Source: Syntrophaceae bacterium UBA7544
GTDB taxonomy: Bacteria > Desulfobacterota > Syntrophia > Syntrophales > Smithellaceae
NCBI GenBank assembly: GCA_002479215.1
Contig: DLME01000254.1
Coordinates: forward strand, 1-11,858
DNA length: 11,858 nt
Direction: 5' to 3'
A program made the translations under genes and the position numbers. The notes below the pieces were generated by a model. That model was not told the origin of the DNA. It was given only the letters and a program-made list of their open reading frames with translations, and ran no database searches. This document shows positions 1 through 6,322 of the stretch, piece by piece (the first letter of the stretch is position 1; each line of letters begins with the position of its first letter).

Positions 1-280
1 ACACTTCTTTGACTTTTTCGGCAAATTCTTTGCTTTGTTCGGCAGAATGAAACTCATCGTATGAATGTCCGATAATTTTTTCTATAGGCAATTTCAATCT
101 TTGAATATGGTTATTATTCATAAAAATATAACGGCATTTCTCATCAACCAGATACAAAGAGTCGGTAGTTGAATCAACGAGATAACGATATTGATTCTCA
201 GTATTTTCATACTGCAGAATGTTTCGTTCAAGCTCAGCTATTTTTTGTTTAAGCTCTTCGTAAGTCGGTTTTGATTCCAT
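1..280 (-). CDS. PAS-domain sensor protein, N-terminal part, cut by window edge
   Basis: Reading on the minus strand from ATG at 280-278, the frame is open to the window edge and gives 93 residues with no stop. Residues 1-27 (MESKPTYEELKQKIAELE and following) form a charged coiled coil. From about residue 28 (ENQYRYLVDSTTDSLYLVDE) the sequence fits the start of a PAS domain, including the usual 'YLVDSTTDSLYLVDEKCRYIFMN' type strand-helix pattern and an 'IIGHSYDEF' segment. This coiled coil plus PAS opening is typical of multi-PAS histidine kinases and GGDEF proteins in deltaproteobacteria, but the output domain lies outside the window, so kinase versus cyclase cannot be decided. A weak ribosome site (GGGAAA) lies directly before the ATG. 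The start is 28 bases after the stop of the macro-domain gene on the same strand, so the two are probably co-transcribed. No signal peptide is seen, so the visible part is likely cytoplasmic. Confidence 0.75.
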   Translation of the reverse strand, partial: MESKPTYEELKQKIAELERNILQYENTENQYRYLVDSTTDSLYLVDEKCRYIFMNNNHIQRLKLPIEKIIGHSYDEFHSAEQSKEFAEKVKEV

Positions 281-308
281 TTTCCCGTTATATATATGAA
301 GTATTTGA

Positions 309-839
309 CTAAACCAATTTTTTCAATTCTGCGGAATAAACTTCATAAATTAGCCGGCTGAAAAGAATATGGCGAATAATCTTTATACCCGTATTGCTTC
401 GGGCGAATTCAATACAACTCTTCAGCGCCAAACGAGCTGCTTCTTCCAGAGGATACCCGTAAATACCGGTGCTTATAGCCGGAAATGAGATGCTTTGCAA
501 TCCTTTTTCTCGGGCAAGTTCCAGGCTTTTTTTGTAGGCGCTCTGCAGAAACAAAGCTTCGCTTTTTGTTCCGCCTTTATAAATAGGTCCTACAGTGTGG
601 ATTACGTATTTAGCCCGGAGATTTCCGCCGGTAGTAATTACAGCCTGACCGGTCGCACAACCACCGATGAGACGGCATTCAGCCATAATTTCCGGACCTC
701 CGGCGCGGTGAATGGCGCCGTCAACACCGGCACCGCCAACCAGGCGCTCATTGGCAGCGTTAACAATGGCATCAGTAGTTTCCTCAGTGATATCGCCGCA
801 GGCAAGCGCTATCAGAGTTTTATTGATTTTTGTCTCCAC
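309..839 (-). CDS. Macro-domain protein (O-acetyl-ADP-ribose deacetylase-like)
   Basis: A 176-residue single macro domain of the YmdB/MacroD type, whose known members bind ADP-ribose and hydrolyse O-acetyl-ADP-ribose or remove mono-ADP-ribose from proteins. Visible signatures are GDIT (15-18), IVNAAN (25-30), GGAGVDGAIHRAGG (35-48) holding the Asn, Asp and glycine positions used in catalysis, HTVGP (81-85), and the phosphate-binding loop PAISTGIYGYP (120-130). The length is usual for a stand-alone macro hydrolase. The C-terminal strand reads ILFSRLIYEVY, slightly different from the common 'LFSDxxYEVY' ending. The start is GTG at 839-837, with AGGAG ten bases upstream; no better ATG exists in frame. 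It is followed after 28 bases by the PAS sensor gene on the same strand. The cellular target is unknown. The family call is secure; the exact substrate is inferred. Confidence 0.93.
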   Translation of the reverse strand: METKINKTLIALACGDITEETTDAIVNAANERLVGGAGVDGAIHRAGGPEIMAECRLIGGCATGQAVITTGGNLRAKYVIHTVGPIYKGGTKSEALFLQSAYKKSLELAREKGLQSISFPAISTGIYGYPLEEAARLALKSCIEFARSNTGIKIIRHILFSRLIYEVYSAELKKLV

Positions 840-888
840 CGGCTATGTTCTCCTAACATTTTTGGTCTTCGGATGATTATTGATCACC

Positions 889-918
889 ATATTAAGCGCA
901 AGTCTAAACAACTGTAAA
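889..918 (-). promoter_or_regulatory. Possible promoter for the macro-PAS gene pair
   Basis: On the minus strand TTTACA (918-913) is followed after 18 bases by TAATAT (894-889), about 50 bases before the GTG start. It is a moderate sigma70-like match in the divergent space between the macro gene and the plus-strand gene at 1016; not otherwise supported. Confidence 0.3.
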
Positions 919-1015
919 GAAATACTTTTGGGCAGCCGGACAAGAGGGCCTTTTTAGTTGAAAATTAAGCTCTTAAATGCTAGAGACTCTACACATTTGA
1001 ATAAGAGAAAAAACC

Positions 1016-1399
1016 ATGATTACACCGCAAAACAGAAAAGACAAGCAACAAGATGATTTGTGCGAAGAACTGTTGCGGGAAAGAGCGGCAGTTTTGAGTC
1101 GTGCGGGTACGGCCGTAAGTGATGCGATCGATCGCCTTATGCGCATGGATCGGGAAATCGAAAAGAAAATATTTTTTTTAAAGGCGTTAAACAGGAACAA
1201 AAATAAACGGGAAATCTTGCAGGAAAAAAAATTGATCTGCGAAGAAATCAATTTAAGCATTAATCAATTCAACGCTACTCGTCAAAAAGCGCACCTCCAA
1301 TATTATTATTTGATTGTTACACGGGAAGCACTGGGATTAAGGCGGCATGAAATGGTTCAGGAAATTTACAGGATTCCGGCAGAAAAGAAAAAATTATAG
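1016..1399 (+). CDS. Small helical protein of unknown function, first gene of the pcm-nlpD set
   Basis: A 127-residue, strongly charged protein that I do not recognise. Nearly the whole chain reads as long amphipathic helices: residues 13-60 (DDLCEELLRERAAVL onward) and 66-115 carry regular hydrophobic spacing suggestive of a two-helix coiled coil, followed by a basic tail ending EKKKL. There is no signal peptide, membrane segment or cysteine motif, so it is probably cytoplasmic. The start ATG at 1016 has only a weak purine-rich site (AAGAGAAAA) before it. The stop is eight bases from the pcm start, so the gene is almost certainly translated from the same message as pcm and the lipoprotein gene. 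The general shape resembles small chaperones such as FlgN, but no sequence motif supports that. Reality of the gene is fairly sure because of frame length, position and spacing; function is unknown. Confidence 0.75.
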   Translation: MITPQNRKDKQQDDLCEELLRERAAVLSRAGTAVSDAIDRLMRMDREIEKKIFFLKALNRNKNKREILQEKKLICEEINLSINQFNATRQKAHLQYYYLIVTREALGLRRHEMVQEIYRIPAEKKKL

Positions 1400-1407
1400 G
1401 TAATTTA

Positions 1408-2061
1408 ATGGACAGGTATAAGAAACAACGAAAACGAATGGTGGAGACCCAAATAAGAATGCGGGATGTATACGACGCCTGTGTTTTGAAAGCTATGGAA
1501 ACCGTTCCCCGGCATCTTTTTATCGATGAAGGGCTCATTGAACAGGCCTACAATGATAATCCGTTGCCAATTGACGCAAATCAAACCATTTCCCAGCCCT
1601 ACATAGTCGCCCTCATGACCCAGGCGCTGGAATTAAAAGGAAAGGAAAGAGTTTTAGAAATTGGCACCGGTTCCGGTTATCAGACAGCGATTTTAGCTTC
1701 TCTTGCCGACCGTGTTTTTTCCATTGAACGTATTGCCGCGTTGGCGGCAAAAGCGCGTAAAATTCTCGATCAGTTGAATTATTACAATGTGGCCATCAGG
1801 GTCGGAGATGGTTCCTACGGCTGGAAAGAAGAAGCTCCTTTTGATGCCATTATAGCTACGGCCGCAGTGCCGGAAATTCCTCAATATCTGGTCGAGCAGC
1901 TTGTAGTTGGCGGGAGACTTGTCGTACCGGTCGGTAACCGCGATGTGCAAACTTTATATAAATTGACTCGTCTTTCGGAAAATCCGCAGGAGGTAATAAA
2001 AGAGGACTTAGGCGGGTGCCGTTTTGTAAGCCTGATCGGGGAGAGCGGATGGAAAGATTAA
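1408..2061 (+). CDS. pcm: Protein-L-isoaspartate O-methyltransferase
   Basis: A 217-residue SAM-dependent methyltransferase that methylates the abnormal isoaspartyl residues formed when proteins age, allowing their repair to aspartate. The family signatures are all present: MVETQIRMR near the N-terminus (11-19), VPRHLF (33-38), LPIDANQTISQPYIVALM (53-70) including the conserved Ser-Gln-Pro of the active site, and the SAM-binding motif VLEIGTGSGYQTAILA (82-97). VGGRLVVPVG (about 171-180) forms the usual late strand. The length is normal for bacterial Pcm. ATG at 1408 has TAGGT a few bases upstream; a second ATG at residue 11 is possible. The gene starts eight bases after the small helical protein and its last four codons overlap the next gene, so the three form an operon. 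Pairing of pcm with an nlpD-type gene is widespread in proteobacteria, often with surE, which is not in the window. Confidence 0.96.
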   Translation: MDRYKKQRKRMVETQIRMRDVYDACVLKAMETVPRHLFIDEGLIEQAYNDNPLPIDANQTISQPYIVALMTQALELKGKERVLEIGTGSGYQTAILASLADRVFSIERIAALAAKARKILDQLNYYNVAIRVGDGSYGWKEEAPFDAIIATAAVPEIPQYLVEQLVVGGRLVVPVGNRDVQTLYKLTRLSENPQEVIKEDLGGCRFVSLIGESGWKD

Positions 2062-3008
2062 AGCATTTATTATTTTCAAGTCTTTTAATATTTCTAGTTT
2101 TGTTGTTTATTTTTTCTTGTTCCGGTACTCAGGTGCAAAAAGAGCCGGTAAAGGGAGTTTACCACCGGGTGAAAAAGGGTGAAACGGCATGGAGCATTGC
2201 CCGTGCTTATCACATAAAATTACAAGATTTGGCGGAAATAAACGATATCAGTGATCCCAATTTGCTTGAAGAAGGGGCTGTTATATTTATTCCCGAAGCC
2301 AATCAAGTAATTGATGATGTTATGACCTATGTAAAGAATTTGGATGCGACGTCTAAAACTACGGCCAAAACTGATGGGCCTGATAAGGTTAAAGGTTCTG
2401 CGGAAATTATCAACGGGGAAAAAGGAAAATCCTCGACTGAAGCTAAACCCGTTACGGATAAAAAGATAGAGATACCGGCAGCGTTGTCTGAAAAACCGCA
2501 GGAAGCAAAGATTGAACATCGTGATGAATTGAAGCAGGTGGATGCAACTCCGGCAATAAAACTTCCTGGCGAAAAAATCGAGACGGAACCTAAAGCAAAA
2601 CCGCGAATAGGAGAAAAGGAACAAATTAAATTAGAAAAGAAATTATTTATTTGGCCGGTAAACGGAAAAGTAAAAACGCGTTTTGGCATTCAGCCTAATA
2701 AAACTTACCATAATTGGATTAAAATCATTTCGGCTGCGGGAAGCGAGGTAAAAGCTGCGGCTTCCGGCAACGTTATTTTTTCTTCGAAATTAAAAAATTA
2801 TGGACAGACAGTTATAGTTCGCCACGAAAATAATTTCTCTACTGTTTATACTCATCTGAAGAAAATAAACGTCAAGGCAGATCAAAATGTAAAAAAAGGA
2901 GAAAAGATTGCTCTGGTTGGAGACATAGATAAAACCGGAGACGCATATATAAATTTTGAAATCCGTTTACAGGGCAAAGCACGCAACCCATTATTTTTCC
3001 TGCCTTGA
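2049..3008 (+). CDS. nlpD: NlpD-type lipoprotein: LysM plus degenerate LytM (M23) domain
   Basis: A 319-residue predicted outer-membrane or periplasmic lipoprotein. I chose ATG 2049, which follows GGGGAGAG and opens directly on the signal peptide; an earlier in-frame ATG at 2016 would add eleven polar residues. Residues 1-23 are a hydrophobic signal ending in the lipobox-like IFSC, with Cys24 as lipid site. Residues 38-82 are a LysM peptidoglycan-binding domain (RVKKGETAWSIARAY), 85-197 a Lys/Glu-rich linker, and 198-319 an M23/LytM fold. The metal site is lost: the HxxxD motif reads HNWIK (His221, Lys225) and the HxH motif reads YIN (Tyr300, Asn302), while YTHL (His269) remains. Dead LytM domains are known in NlpD and EnvC, which activate cell-wall amidases at division, so a similar role is inferred. 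It overlaps the pcm end by 13 bases. The symbol is by family resemblance. Confidence 0.88.
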   Translation: MERLKHLLFSSLLIFLVLLFIFSCSGTQVQKEPVKGVYHRVKKGETAWSIARAYHIKLQDLAEINDISDPNLLEEGAVIFIPEANQVIDDVMTYVKNLDATSKTTAKTDGPDKVKGSAEIINGEKGKSSTEAKPVTDKKIEIPAALSEKPQEAKIEHRDELKQVDATPAIKLPGEKIETEPKAKPRIGEKEQIKLEKKLFIWPVNGKVKTRFGIQPNKTYHNWIKIISAAGSEVKAAASGNVIFSSKLKNYGQTVIVRHENNFSTVYTHLKKINVKADQNVKKGEKIALVGDIDKTGDAYINFEIRLQGKARNPLFFLP

Positions 3009-3026
3009 GAAATTTTTTCCTAACTC

Positions 3027-3054
3027 TTGCCTGGAACAAAGAAGTAGTTATATT
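3027..3054 (+). promoter_or_regulatory. Possible promoter of the radical SAM gene
   Basis: TTGCCT (3027-3032) and TATATT (3049-3054) are separated by 16 bases, in the 74-base gap between the lipoprotein gene and the radical SAM gene. The -10 is good and the -35 is weak. No terminator is seen after the lipoprotein gene, so read-through is also possible. Confidence 0.3.
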
Positions 3055-3082
3055 AATCATTATTGTTCTAATGAGGTAAAAG

Positions 3083-4225
3083 ATGGAGAATTGTTTTGAG
3101 CAAGGACCGATTCGCCCCCCTAGCGAGGCAACAAGCCTCTTAATTCGTGTAACCAGAAACTGTCCATGGAATAAGTGTGCCTTTTGCCACACTTATCGTG
3201 GCACTAGGTTTGAACTGCGCAGCGTAGAAGAAGTTAAGATGGATATCCAAGCGATGAGAGACTTTGCCGATCACATTGTCGAGCTTTCTTGGAAATTGGG
3301 GGAGGGCGGCCGTGTTAACAAGAATGTGTTGAAGCAAATATCTAATCACAAATTCCATAATGATTTTTTTCAGACGGTGGCGGTTTGGCTTTACTTCGGC
3401 GGTGAAAATGTATTTTTGCAGGATGCCAATTCGTTAGTTGCAAAAACTCCCGATCTGATAGCTATTCTTGATTTTCTGAAGGAAAAGTTTTCGCAAATAA
3501 AGAGGATTACAACATACTGCCGTTCACACACGGCAGCGAGAAAGACTGTAAGTGAATTTGAACAATTAAAAAAAGCCGGCCTTTCGCGTATCCACGTGGG
3601 CATGGAAAGCGGCAGTGATGATGTCCTAGCTGTAATTAATAAGGGTGTAAAGGCAATCGATCATGTTAAAGCCGGTCAAAATATTCGGCAAGCCGGAATT
3701 GAACTCAGCGAATATTTCATGCCCGGATTGGGCGGTACAAAGTATACGATTCAGCACGCGTTGGAGACAGCCAGAGTCATGAATGCCATCAATCCCGATT
3801 TCATTCGGTTAAGAACATTGCATGTCGTACCGGGCACAGAGCTAGAAGATTTGGTTAAAAACGGTGAATTCCAGCCTTTGGGTGATGAGGACATCCTCAG
3901 GGAAATCCAGTTGTTTATCGAAAATCTGGAAGTCAAAGGAAGTCATCTGGTTAGCGATCATATTTTAAACCTGCTCGAAGAATTGGAAGGCACGTTTCCT
4001 GAAGATAAAGCTAAGATTTTATCGTTGATCAAAAGATATTTTGATTTGTCCGATGAAGAACGGCTGATTTTTCGCTTGGGAAGGCGCAGCGGCGCATTAA
4101 GAAGGCTGGATGACCTTGCCGATAAAGAAACTTTTTTAAGGCTGAAAGCGGTAGTTGATAATTATGCAGCGGAAGGAGGCAATTTAGAAGAAGACATGGT
4201 TAAAATAATGAATAATTATATTTAG
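3083..4225 (+). CDS. Radical SAM protein, COG1032-like, function unknown
   Basis: A 380-residue cytoplasmic protein with one radical SAM core. The iron-sulfur motif is TRNCPWNKCAFC (24-35), giving Cys27, Cys32 and Cys35 in a CX4CX2C spacing instead of the classic CX3CX2C; such CPxNxCxFC forms occur in COG1032-type enzymes. FLQDANSL (111-118) matches the strand after the cluster where 'FLxDGDxL' is common, GMESGSDDVL (173-182) and AGIELSEYFMPGLGG (204-218) fit the later SAM-binding strands, and the domain ends near residue 250. The remaining 130 residues are helical and charged. There is no B12-binding domain in front and no second cluster is evident. Homologues opening with 'RPPSEATSLLIRVTRNCPW' are familiar in anaerobes but I know of no assigned reaction. 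GAGGT lies seven bases before the ATG. The neighbours give no hint of the substrate. Confidence 0.9.
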   Translation: MENCFEQGPIRPPSEATSLLIRVTRNCPWNKCAFCHTYRGTRFELRSVEEVKMDIQAMRDFADHIVELSWKLGEGGRVNKNVLKQISNHKFHNDFFQTVAVWLYFGGENVFLQDANSLVAKTPDLIAILDFLKEKFSQIKRITTYCRSHTAARKTVSEFEQLKKAGLSRIHVGMESGSDDVLAVINKGVKAIDHVKAGQNIRQAGIELSEYFMPGLGGTKYTIQHALETARVMNAINPDFIRLRTLHVVPGTELEDLVKNGEFQPLGDEDILREIQLFIENLEVKGSHLVSDHILNLLEELEGTFPEDKAKILSLIKRYFDLSDEERLIFRLGRRSGALRRLDDLADKETFLRLKAVVDNYAAEGGNLEEDMVKIMNNYI

Positions 4226-4528
4226 ATACTGAATAAATTTTATCAGAGATTTTACACCTGCATTGAAATTGATTTAATTTGAACATTAATCGCCCTTTTT
4301 GAGGATAAATATCGCTTAAGAATAAAAAATCAAAGACACTCAAATTTTGGAAAATTTAAATATTTTGGAAATATTTCAGGTTCTTTTTAGAAGAAAAAAG
4401 TGAAGAATATTATTTATTTTTCATTCACATTTCATCGGTCCATTGTTCATAAAGCTATTATTCATTGACTATAAATGCAATTAGTGATAAATATATCTTT
4501 TAGTCATAGAAAGGCAGGAAAATAAAAA
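4226..4528 (+). other. Long AT-rich gap before carD
   Basis: About 300 bases with no convincing gene. It holds two direct copies of ATTTTGGAAA 18 bases apart (4344 and 4362), several short A/T palindromes and, near its end, the candidate carD promoter. No clear U-tailed terminator for the radical SAM gene is visible. A long leader or separate regulatory region for carD is possible. Confidence 0.5.
4465..4493 (+). promoter_or_regulatory. Candidate promoter of carD
   Basis: TTGACT (4465-4470), a 17-base spacer, then TAAATA (4488-4493) preceded by the extended -10 TG (4485-4486). The CarD start codon follows about 35 bases later, with AGGAA (4516-4520) eight bases before the ATG. The arrangement fits a sigma70-type promoter. 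Confidence 0.45.
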
Positions 4529-5014
4529 ATGTTCAAAGTAGGGGATTTGGCGGTATATCCGGCACAAGGTGTCGGAGTCATTGAAGCTATTGAAAACAGG
4601 GAAGTAATGGGCAAGAAGCAGCCCTTCTATATTATGAAGATTATGGGAAATGGCATGAAAATAATGATTCCCACGAATAGTGCTAAAGCTGTTGGTCTGC
4701 GTGAAGTTATATTGGAAAAAGAAATACCCAAAGTATTCGAAATATTGCGGAATAAGGATGTTACTATAGACAAGCAAACCTGGAATAAACGTTACCGGGA
4801 ATACCTGGAAAAAATTAAGACGGGGTCGGTATTTGAAATAGCAAGCGTTTTGCGTGACTTATTTATTTTGAAGAGCGATAAGAATCTTTCGTTTGGCGAA
4901 AGAAAAATGATGGATACAGCTAAGAATTTGCTGGTCAAAGAAATATCTGTGGCTACAAATAAGCAGGAAGCCAAGGTTGAGCAAGATTTGCAAATGATTT
5001 TCACTGTGCAATAA
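4529..5014 (+). CDS. CarD/CdnL-family RNA polymerase-binding regulator
   Basis: A 161-residue cytoplasmic transcription factor. Residues 1-60 form the RNA polymerase-interacting Tudor-like domain (FKVGDLAVYPAQGVGVIEAI, later MKIMIPTNSAKAVGLR); the rest is the helical DNA-binding part. TWNKRYREYLEKIKTG (84-99) and VFEIASVLRDLF (101-112) match the conserved helices, and Trp85 sits where CarD proteins have the Trp that wedges into the upstream edge of the promoter bubble. Known members stabilise open complexes, notably at rRNA promoters; in myxobacteria the short form is CdnL. The length is normal for the CdnL class, without the high-mobility-group-like tail of myxobacterial CarD. ATG 4529 has AGGAA eight bases upstream. 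It is first in the block leading to the PIN-TRAM gene, ispDF and gltX, though a 177-base gap follows, so it may be its own transcription unit. Family assignment is very secure. Confidence 0.95.
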   Translation: MFKVGDLAVYPAQGVGVIEAIENREVMGKKQPFYIMKIMGNGMKIMIPTNSAKAVGLREVILEKEIPKVFEILRNKDVTIDKQTWNKRYREYLEKIKTGSVFEIASVLRDLFILKSDKNLSFGERKMMDTAKNLLVKEISVATNKQEAKVEQDLQMIFTVQ

Positions 5015-5191
5015 TAGATTGCTCATTAAGAAAACGTTCTTTGAAAATTGAAGATAAGTTAATTGCCTTCCCTTTTTTCATGGAAATCCGCAAAAGTTAC
5101 CTCCGTTTTAAATATCAAACGATTAATGGTTATGAAAAGGATGAGAAAAAAATATAATGCAGCATAGTAAATTGAAAGGAGGTGAAATGGA

Positions 5192-6235
5192 TTGATCATT
5201 AGAATTATTTTGATCTTGGCATGTTCTATAAGCGGTTGCGCTATCGCTTATTATTCCGCAGCGCCAAATTCATATTTATTTCTTGAATCAATTGGCGGCT
5301 TTATTATTGGATTATTAATTGCTTTATTGGTTATAAAAGTTGAACAGGATATTCGCAAATTATCTTTAAAAATTATTGCCGGCGGCGTAATAGGCATAAT
5401 AATCGGGTTGTTGATCGCCTTTATATTGGGTTTCGGTTTAAATCTAGTCAGTAAAATAAGCGATAATCAACAGATAGTACCATGGATTTACCTGCTGTTA
5501 ACGGGAATCTTAGGTTACCTCGGTCTTGTTTTAGGATCGAAAAAAGTCGAAGAATTTAATTTTCAAGGCACCGGTTCTAAAATTAGCAGTGAATACCGTA
5601 TCTTGGATACGAGTGTAATCATCGACGGCAGGATTGCCGATGTTTGTGACAGTGGGTTTATTGAAGGAGAATTGATTGTTCCGCGTTTTGTGTTGAACGA
5701 ATTGCAGTTTGTCGCTGATTCTTCGGATTCTATGAAACGATCACGGGGAAGGCGCGGACTCGATATCCTAAACCACATGCAAAAAAGCACGAACATCAAC
5801 ATTGATATAGTTGAACAGGATTTTCCGAAAATTAAAGGAGTAGACGGCAAGTTGGTGGCTCTGGCCAAAAAAATGAACGCCAAACTTCTGACCAATGATT
5901 ATAATTTGAACAAGGTAGCTGAATTACAGGGCGTTCGGGTTTTGAATATTAATGAGTTGGCCAACGCCATGAAACCGGTGGTACTGCCAGGCGAGCAGAT
6001 GAGCGTCAAAATCATTCGCGAAGGTAAAGAAGCAGGGCAGGGTGTCGGCTATCTGGATGACGGAACGATGATTATCGTGGATGCCGCGCAAAAGCTGGTT
6101 AACATGAATGTGGATGTAGTAGTGACCAGTGTTTTGCAGACAACCGCCGGCCGCATGATTTTCACGGAATTAAAAGAAGCGGCGGATAAGAAAAATCAAC
6201 ATAACGCGAAGATTCCTTCAGAGGCGGCAAACTGA
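5192..6235 (+). CDS. Membrane-anchored PIN-TRAM domain protein (YacL family)
   Basis: A 347-residue protein with four membrane helices (about 3-22, 33-50, 61-84, 96-115), a PIN nuclease-like domain (135-260) and a C-terminal TRAM RNA-binding domain (about 265-325). The PIN acidic residues are present: Asp139 in LDTSVIIDGR, Glu170 in VLNELQF, Asp218 in GVDGKLVALA and Asp236 in LLTNDYN, so it may be an active metal-dependent ribonuclease, though no substrate is established for YacL proteins. TRAM shows LPGEQMSVKIIREGKEAGQGVG (part) and the 'GTMIIVDAA' strand. The start is TTG at 5192, eight bases after an excellent GGAGGT (5178-5183); the nearby ATG at 5187 hits a stop after one codon. The gene lies before ispDF and gltX, as yacL lies before ispD, ispF and gltX in Bacillus. 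The topology suggests PIN and TRAM in the cytoplasm. Confidence 0.93.
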   Translation: MIIRIILILACSISGCAIAYYSAAPNSYLFLESIGGFIIGLLIALLVIKVEQDIRKLSLKIIAGGVIGIIIGLLIAFILGFGLNLVSKISDNQQIVPWIYLLLTGILGYLGLVLGSKKVEEFNFQGTGSKISSEYRILDTSVIIDGRIADVCDSGFIEGELIVPRFVLNELQFVADSSDSMKRSRGRRGLDILNHMQKSTNINIDIVEQDFPKIKGVDGKLVALAKKMNAKLLTNDYNLNKVAELQGVRVLNINELANAMKPVVLPGEQMSVKIIREGKEAGQGVGYLDDGTMIIVDAAQKLVNMNVDVVVTSVLQTTAGRMIFTELKEAADKKNQHNAKIPSEAAN

Positions 6236-6274
6236 GGTTTCTTTAATGCTTAAGGTAAATATCATTTGATAAAT

Positions 6275-6311
6275 AAGCCCGGGAAAATTATATTCCGGGC
6301 TTTTCTTTTTT
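6275..6311 (+). terminator. Intrinsic terminator between the PIN-TRAM gene and ispDF
   Basis: AAGCCCGG (6275-6282) pairs with CCGGGCTT (6295-6302), with two further A-T pairs inside past a bulged G, and is followed by a U-rich run (6301-6311, one C). It is a strong Rho-independent terminator shape 40 bases after the PIN-TRAM stop. The ispDF start codon is only 11 bases past the U run, with GAGG between them, so the structure also lies in the ispDF leader and could act as an attenuator. Confidence 0.85.
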
Positions 6312-6322
6312 GAGGACTTTTC

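Noticed and set aside
495..917. Long plus-strand open frame across the macro-domain gene
   Set aside because: It is the opposite strand of a clear macro-domain gene, has no ribosome site and reads as no known protein.
5015..5191. CTTTGAAAATTGAA stretch after carD resembling an rRNA leader
   Set aside because: Only a short AT-rich resemblance; no rRNA gene follows and no boxA or structured leader is seen.
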